DNA of 64,000 bases from Heterocephalus glaber (Eukaryota > Chordata > Mammalia > Rodentia > Bathyergidae). A model generated the notes under the pieces. That model was not told the origin of the DNA. It did no database searches and was given only the letters and a program-made list of their open reading frames with translations. The stretch covers positions 4,197,620 to 4,261,619 of the forward strand of contig NW_004624783.1 of assembly GCF_000247695.1 (NCBI RefSeq), written 5' to 3'. How positions within the stretch are numbered: the first letter of the stretch is position 1; the number at the start of each line of letters is the position of its first letter. The position numbers and the translations under genes are program-made. This document shows positions 57,806 through 64,000 of the stretch, piece by piece.

Positions 57806-59214
57806 AAACAGCAGAGTGAAAGCCTTTTTGTGCCATCTTACCCAGTGCAGCCCAGCACGTATTTCCTGGCCCCTGATATAGGCTAAGTGGATCCCGGTCC
57901 ACAGCCACACATAGATATTTGCCTTCTATGTTGGAACCTGCAGGGTCAGATATGAGGCCTGGACCATACCCTTTAGCTTCTTCTTATGGAAAACAGAGAC
58001 GCTCTCTCTCTGTCTCGCTTCCATTTGAGAAGGTGCTACTTCTCCTCTTTGCTTTGAATTCAATATCTCTAGCCTTGGCATATCTGAAGTTAGAAAATTC
58101 CAATGTGATGCTGTCACATCCAGCCCCCTGCCTGGATCATCCACTGACTCTGGCCCCGTCTTCCTGTCCCCCTCATGTCACCCTTGGTCTCTGGGTCAGA
58201 GGCCCAGCCTCAGTGGCCCCAGTTGGCCCTGTGTGTAGATCTGGCTTTCAGAAGCAGTTGCTGCAGGGTGTTTCCTGGTATGGGGGTTGGGGGGGGCATA
58301 TTTTCCTGCACAGCTGTGAAAGGTTGCTGTGCAGAGGAGCAATCATACAGCTTTGGAAACAGCAAGGTAGATCATTTTGATTTTTGTTTTACTTTCACCA
58401 TGCAGCCACCCACTGGCATAATTCTAGGGTTGCCGCTGCCTGCCAGAGCTCCCACTGACTATTTCCCGGCGTGGTCTCACAGTCTCGCTCAGGGGTCTGC
58501 ATTGCCCCATCTTGTTTTCTCTTCTTGCTCCTCCTGGTGCTCCTGCTCCTTCTGCCCTCCTCTGTTGCTGTCTCTTCGTTTTGCCCCTGGCCGTCCCCTT
58601 TTTGCAACATTCTTTCTTCTTTTTTCTTCTCAGCTTCACTTTGTGCCAGCGACTACCTAAGTTACTTGGGATTTTAATTGTTAGTATTTTCTGACAGTTG
58701 CAATTTTACATTCTACCTGAACTACCTGGGTGGGCTAGTTTGTCTCTAGAGCAGGACATGCACTTAGCACAAGTTTGAGTGTAATTTACTTTCTCTAAAA
58801 GGATGCAACCCAAACTAGCCATTCTGCTGTATCTTCAGATGAGAGAGGAGGGGGGGGGAGTGGACTTGAGTCATAGCGTAACAGTTGCATACTAGACTAA
58901 AGAAGGAATGTCCTGCCATTGCAAATGAAATGTTAGAAGGGAGAAGACTTCTAAGAGGAGTTACAATGTGGAAGCCTTTGAAATAGAACAGTTTTTGACA
59001 TCTCTTGGGATGAGCCAGGTCTAAAGCTCCATGTTGCTGCCAATGCTGGGAGTCTTAGGTTGGATTATGAGGTCAGTCTAGACGGGGGCCTGCCTGCCTC
59101 AACTTCCATCCCCTGCCATTTCCTCTCTGTTCCCTGACAAAATAATTTCTCCCCAGATGTTTGTTTATTTGTTTCTTTTCTCACTCAAATTAACACATCA
59201 GCCTACAAAGTTCT

Positions 59215-59390
59215 CTAAGGTTGTACTGCCCAACAGCAGAGCTACCAGCCACAGGTGACTGCTTCAATCCAAATTCATCAAAGTAATTAAAATGAAAAAC
59301 TTCAGTTCTTCACACTGGCCCTGTTTCAGGTGCACAAGTAGCCTCATGTGGATGGCATTGGTGGAGAGCACTGACATTCTCACAAAGCGC
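59215..59390. mobile_element. hAT-Charlie-type MITE remnant
   Basis: The sequence contains 'gtactgcccaacagcagagctaccagccac', 'aagtaattaaaatgaaaaacttcagttc' and 'gcctcatgtggatggc', similar to the widespread element with 'ctagccacatgtggc' repeats. The exact family is uncertain. Confidence 0.6.
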
Positions 59391-59586
59391 TATGAAACGG
59401 ACCCTGCTGTGTAAGACAGGCCCAGGATAAACCCACTTGTGATGCAAGCCTGATGCCCGATGCCTGGCATGTCACCCTCCAGCTTTGTAGGAAAATTCCT
59501 CTTACCACCCTGGGATCTAAGGTCCATGAGATTTTCCTGTGTGTCAGGATCTCAAGATTTGGCCTAAGAGCATAGTAGCAAGGTAG

Positions 59587-60524
<938 letters not shown>

Positions 60525-60671
60525 GAGTGTGCTGGGGAGCCCCTCTTCTCCCTGTTCTGTGCCATCAAGCAGCAGATGGAGAAGGGGCCCATTGACGCCA
60601 TCACGGGGGAGGCCCGCTACTCCCTGAGTGAGGACAAGCTCATCCGGCAGCAGATCGAGTACAAGACCCTG
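60525..60671 (+). CDS. PLXNA4: PLXNA4 exon s: GAP segment leading to the Rho-GTPase-binding domain
   Basis: Codons 917-965, phase 0 on both sides. The peptide is [20 protein letters not shown], then [20 protein letters not shown] and RQQIEYKTL. It is the last part of the first GAP half. The following exon, which begins the inserted Rho-GTPase-binding domain, is not found before 64000. The donor is gtgagc. Confidence 0.97.
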
Positions 60672-63600
60672 GTGAGCCACCCTTGCTGCTTCTTCCCAGA
60701 CCCTGGCAAGTGGGCTTTGGCCTCAGGGCAGCCCTGCCCTGCAGAAAGGACAAAAACAATGCTGAAGAGCCATGTGTCTAGCTCTGTCCCCTGTGGGGGC
60801 CAAGCTAGGTGCTACCCTGTCCCCTCTCCTCAGACTTTCTCTGGACCACAGTCCCAGGGCATCTAGTGGGTCTGCCATGTCTGAGCAGCACTTCAGCTTG
60901 TGCACTGTTGTGGCTCCAGGCCAGGCACTGCGTTGTGAGGTTGGAGCCCCTTGGCAGCAGGGCTGACTGTTTCTAGTAAGCAACATCCCATTCCATCAGC
61001 TCTCCAGACTAGAGAATCAGCACTTTACAGAACAGGTGCCTGCAGGCAGGGGTGGGCAGGAAGAGGAGGCAACTACAAATAGTTCTTTGTGGTTCTGAAG
61101 CCCAGGTTTACCCACCAGGCAAGGTTCACATAGGGCTGTGACCAGCCGTGTAACTAGGATGGCCTAGTGGTACAAGGCATTTGCCCAGTGAACATGGGGA
61201 CGCCCTGTATCAAGGTCAGGCTTCCTCCTGAGAGCAGCGATTGTCTTAGCAAGTAGTGGAGATCAGCTTTTAAGAGCCTGGGGTTGGAAACAGACCTAGA
61301 TCTGAGCCCTCACTCTGCCTCTGACCAGTCAGATGAGTTGGGACAAGTCTCTAATCTCTTTGAGTTTGGGTTTCTTTATCTGCAGAAAGGGAATAATAAT
61401 AGAACCTATTGAAATGGAGATCATTGCAGCTGTCCAGAGTGGAGCTGGGAGCCCAGTGTAAAAGTTCACTCCTGCTTTCTCATGGCCCTGCCTGCCTCCT
61501 GCCAGCATGGCTGTCCATCCAACCGCTGGCTTCCCACTTCCTCTCCAGCCCCAGGGAGCTCACTTTAAGGCTTTTTTGGGCAAGATTTTCTTAACCTCTC
61601 ATTACACCATTTTTTTTTTTTTTTTTTAAGAAAGAGGAAGTAGAAGGGATAAGAAAATAAGATAAAAGCTGAGTGTTGGAGGTGGCATGCAGGTCGCACT
61701 CAAGAATGGAGGCAAAAGAGACAGCAAGAAAGTAAAAGGGACAGGGGATTGGTGGAATTAAAATGCAATTACCAGCAGGCAAGGGTGGGGCAGAGCTTGG
61801 AAAGACGGATGGATGCTCAGGCCCCCTTCCCCAACAGCCCCAGCCGGGGGTGAATCCCAGACCCCTGGCCATTTGGAGAGATCCCTACCTTTGAACAAAG
61901 CCATCCCTCCTGGCTGGCAGGCTGGAACCATGATCCATCCACCCTACTCACATCTTCCTGGAGTCCTGGGAATTCCAGCAGAATCCGGGCAGATTCATGG
62001 GGAGTGCCTCTCTGTAGGGATTCGGAGGCACCCCAGCTTTCTCATAGTTACTGTCTGCTCTGGAGGAGAGTTAGAGGCTCCCATTGAAATGGAAAATGGA
62101 GAAAAAAACTTTCCAAAAATAGAGCACAGTGGATTTCTTAATGAGAGAGTGCTACCTTTAAAAGTCTCCTGCCCCATCCCCCTCCACTCCCTTTCTTTGC
62201 CTTCTCTCAGCTTGGCCAATACTGAATGCAACACAATGACTTGTGATAATGCTCTCTCACCAAACTGTAGCAGCCTTTATTCCAGAGGCCAGAGGATTGT
62301 TGGTGTACCCAGCTGGTTCCAGGTGACTCACTTAAAGCAAAAACTGGAGTGGGTCACGGCTCTGCACCCATTAAGGTGCCAGCACTGGGCTGGAAGCAAA
62401 ACAGGAAGAAGCTGTGATGGTTTTGCCCAGAAACGACACCGTGCAGGGAGATTTACTAGTCCCCTCCACCCCTGAGCAAGGTGCCCCCACCCACTGTGAA
62501 GAGGGATGGAAGAAGGTGTGGGCATCCTGGCAGGCAGGGAAGCAGGGACTCCAGAGAGGATCAGATGCAAAAATGGCCCATGGCTGGCTTCTGTCAAGGC
62601 TGGAGGAGCCCAGAACTCTTTGAGGCTACTGATAGTGACCTTGTCCTGGGCAGGAGGGATAACCATAGAGGGGCTCTGAGAGGCTCAGGGGCACGCTGAC
62701 TGTACTTCCTAAGCATTGAGGGATTAATTAGATTGATGCTAGAATTTGACTACCAGGGACGAAGGCCCTGCTGATGGAAGTGTGCCAGGGCCCTTGTCAC
62801 CCATACCTGGGAGCCTGGTAGGCCGAGATGCCCACTGGGAGCCTGCTGGAGCACTGTAGTCACCAGGAAGCCGCCTAGAGTGCTAGATGCCCACCTGGGA
62901 GGCTGCAGAATCTTATCCCTGCTCCCAGTGTCCTAGGTCCGTCTGTGCCATGCCCAGTGGTTCCATCCATGTGAGGAACGCTTCTCTAGTAGAGAAAGCA
63001 GCAGTCAATTTGTTCAGAAAATAGCCAAGAAGCAGGGTAGGAAGGAAACTCCTGAGTGAGTTGTGGTGGGGCCCTTGGCCAGGGACACTGTCCTTCTGGG
63101 GTCACTGCTTACCCTCCTGACCTGAAGCACACTGTGGAGCTGTTCTCATGAGGCCACCTCAACTGCTGGGGCGGCAGAAGTGCCAGGAGATCAACCTCAG
63201 GTGGCAGATCATGGTCTCTCAGGGGAGAAAGGCCAGATAATTTGTGTTGCTGCCTTGGGAAGGCTGAACTGTCCCCCACTGGCCCGGAGGACAGGATAGC
63301 AGGGCACCACAGCAGTAGGAAGAAGGATAGGGTTGTGCATGGCTGCTGAGCAGGGGAGGGTGCTGGAATGCTCTTGGACAGAGGGCAGTGGCTAGCAGAA
63401 GGTGCATGAGGAAGCACAGTCCAGAGATCCTGCCACCAGCTTTTTCAGTTTAGGGGATTTCAAGATTGAGCACTTGGTTTTATAGATGTAAGGTAATTGT
63501 TTTCTTCTTAATGCAATAAGCATGTTCCCCATTTGAGCTCAAGCAGTCTACTTGCTAATGAAAGACAGGCATCCAGGACCAGGTCCTGATTATCACCACG

Positions 63601-64000
63601 TGGGGTGGGAGGAGGCTGCTGTTTGGTTCTGCAAACCAGATGGGGCCATGGGAAATGGCTATGGGAGGGGGTGAGAGGGAAGGGTAGACAGGGAGGCAGG
63701 CAGAGGGCTTGGGCTCCAGAGGGAGAGTCTGGGGCCCAGAATGGCAGGGCCACCTGGCAGCAATCCCTAGGAAGGGAAGGCTTCTCTGCCTGGCTCTTGT
63801 GCTCCTACTCACTCCTGTGGCCCACAGCACCTGCCCTGGTCACTGGCATCCAGGAGCCCCTACAGTGACATCAGTGTAGAAAGAGCCCAATATGAGAATG
63901 CCAGGGGAGAAAAAGCCTTGATGTTCTTAAAAGAAAAAAAAAAATTGGTGACCTGGGATTTTAACTAACTTCTCTGCTTTGTTCTCAAAAGAGAAATAGA
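60672..64000 (+). other. Intron after exon s, running off the window
   Basis: At least 3.3 kb without an exon. It contains a MIR (61285-61420) and an 18-base T run (61611-61628). The AT-rich segment at 62085-62170 is non-repetitive and could be conserved. Nothing else was recognised. Confidence 0.75.
61285..61420 (+). mobile_element. MIR SINE
   Basis: The sequence contains 'ctgagccctcactctgcctctgacc', 'gttgggacaagtctctaatctctttgag', 'tttctttatctgcagaaagggaataataatagaacc', in MIR order. Confidence 0.85.

Noticed and set aside
61813..62475. 220-codon open frame on the plus strand
   Set aside because: No recognisable domain and no coherent splice sites or family resemblance. It fits chance in GC-rich intron DNA.

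Overview
The window is an intragenic slice of a mammalian genome carrying the middle of one plus-strand gene, plexin-A4 (PLXNA4). Nineteen consecutive coding exons lie between 2338 and 60671, all with GT-AG borders. They join without a stop or frameshift into 965 complete codons plus one base completing a codon from an upstream exon, about half of a plexin-A of roughly 1,890 residues. Residue numbers given here are window codons, with codon 1 at 2339. Exons for the signal peptide, the sema domain and the start of PSI1 lie upstream. Exons for the Rho-GTPase-binding domain and the second half of the GAP lie downstream.

The host looks like a non-murid rodent. Five SINEs have the tRNA-derived A and B boxes of the rodent ID family, and I saw no mouse/rat B1 or B2 elements and no primate Alu. 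Their CTGCCGCCTGC motif marks a subfamily I cannot assign to a genus. Beaver-like, squirrel-like and guinea-pig-like rodents remain possible.

Layout: 1-2337 intron with an L1 fragment abutting a mariner relic; 2338-6334 four exons (PSI1 end to PSI2); 6335-19240 a 12.9 kb intron holding LTRs, SINEs, an antisense L1 and a long inverted repeat at 7.9-8.7 kb; 19241-27988 three exons through PSI3; 31530-46579 seven exons encoding the IPT domains, with a cluster of Tigger-like DNA transposons and L1 in the introns around 25-35 kb; 47139-47373 the transmembrane exon, followed by minisatellite DNA; 50690-60671 four exons for the juxtamembrane segment and first half of the split GAP; 60672-64000 intron.

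Plexin-A4 is a neuronal axon-guidance receptor for class 3 semaphorins (with neuropilins) and class 6 semaphorins. The extracellular stalk transmits ligand binding across the membrane, and the cytoplasmic GAP acts on Rap/Ras-type GTPases. No second protein-coding gene, tRNA gene, CRISPR array or promoter was found. The non-coding points most worth checking are the long inverted repeat (7.9-8.7 kb), a short perfect hairpin (52.7 kb), an apparent poly(T)-only insertion (9.2 kb) and an open read-through of the intron just before the transmembrane exon.
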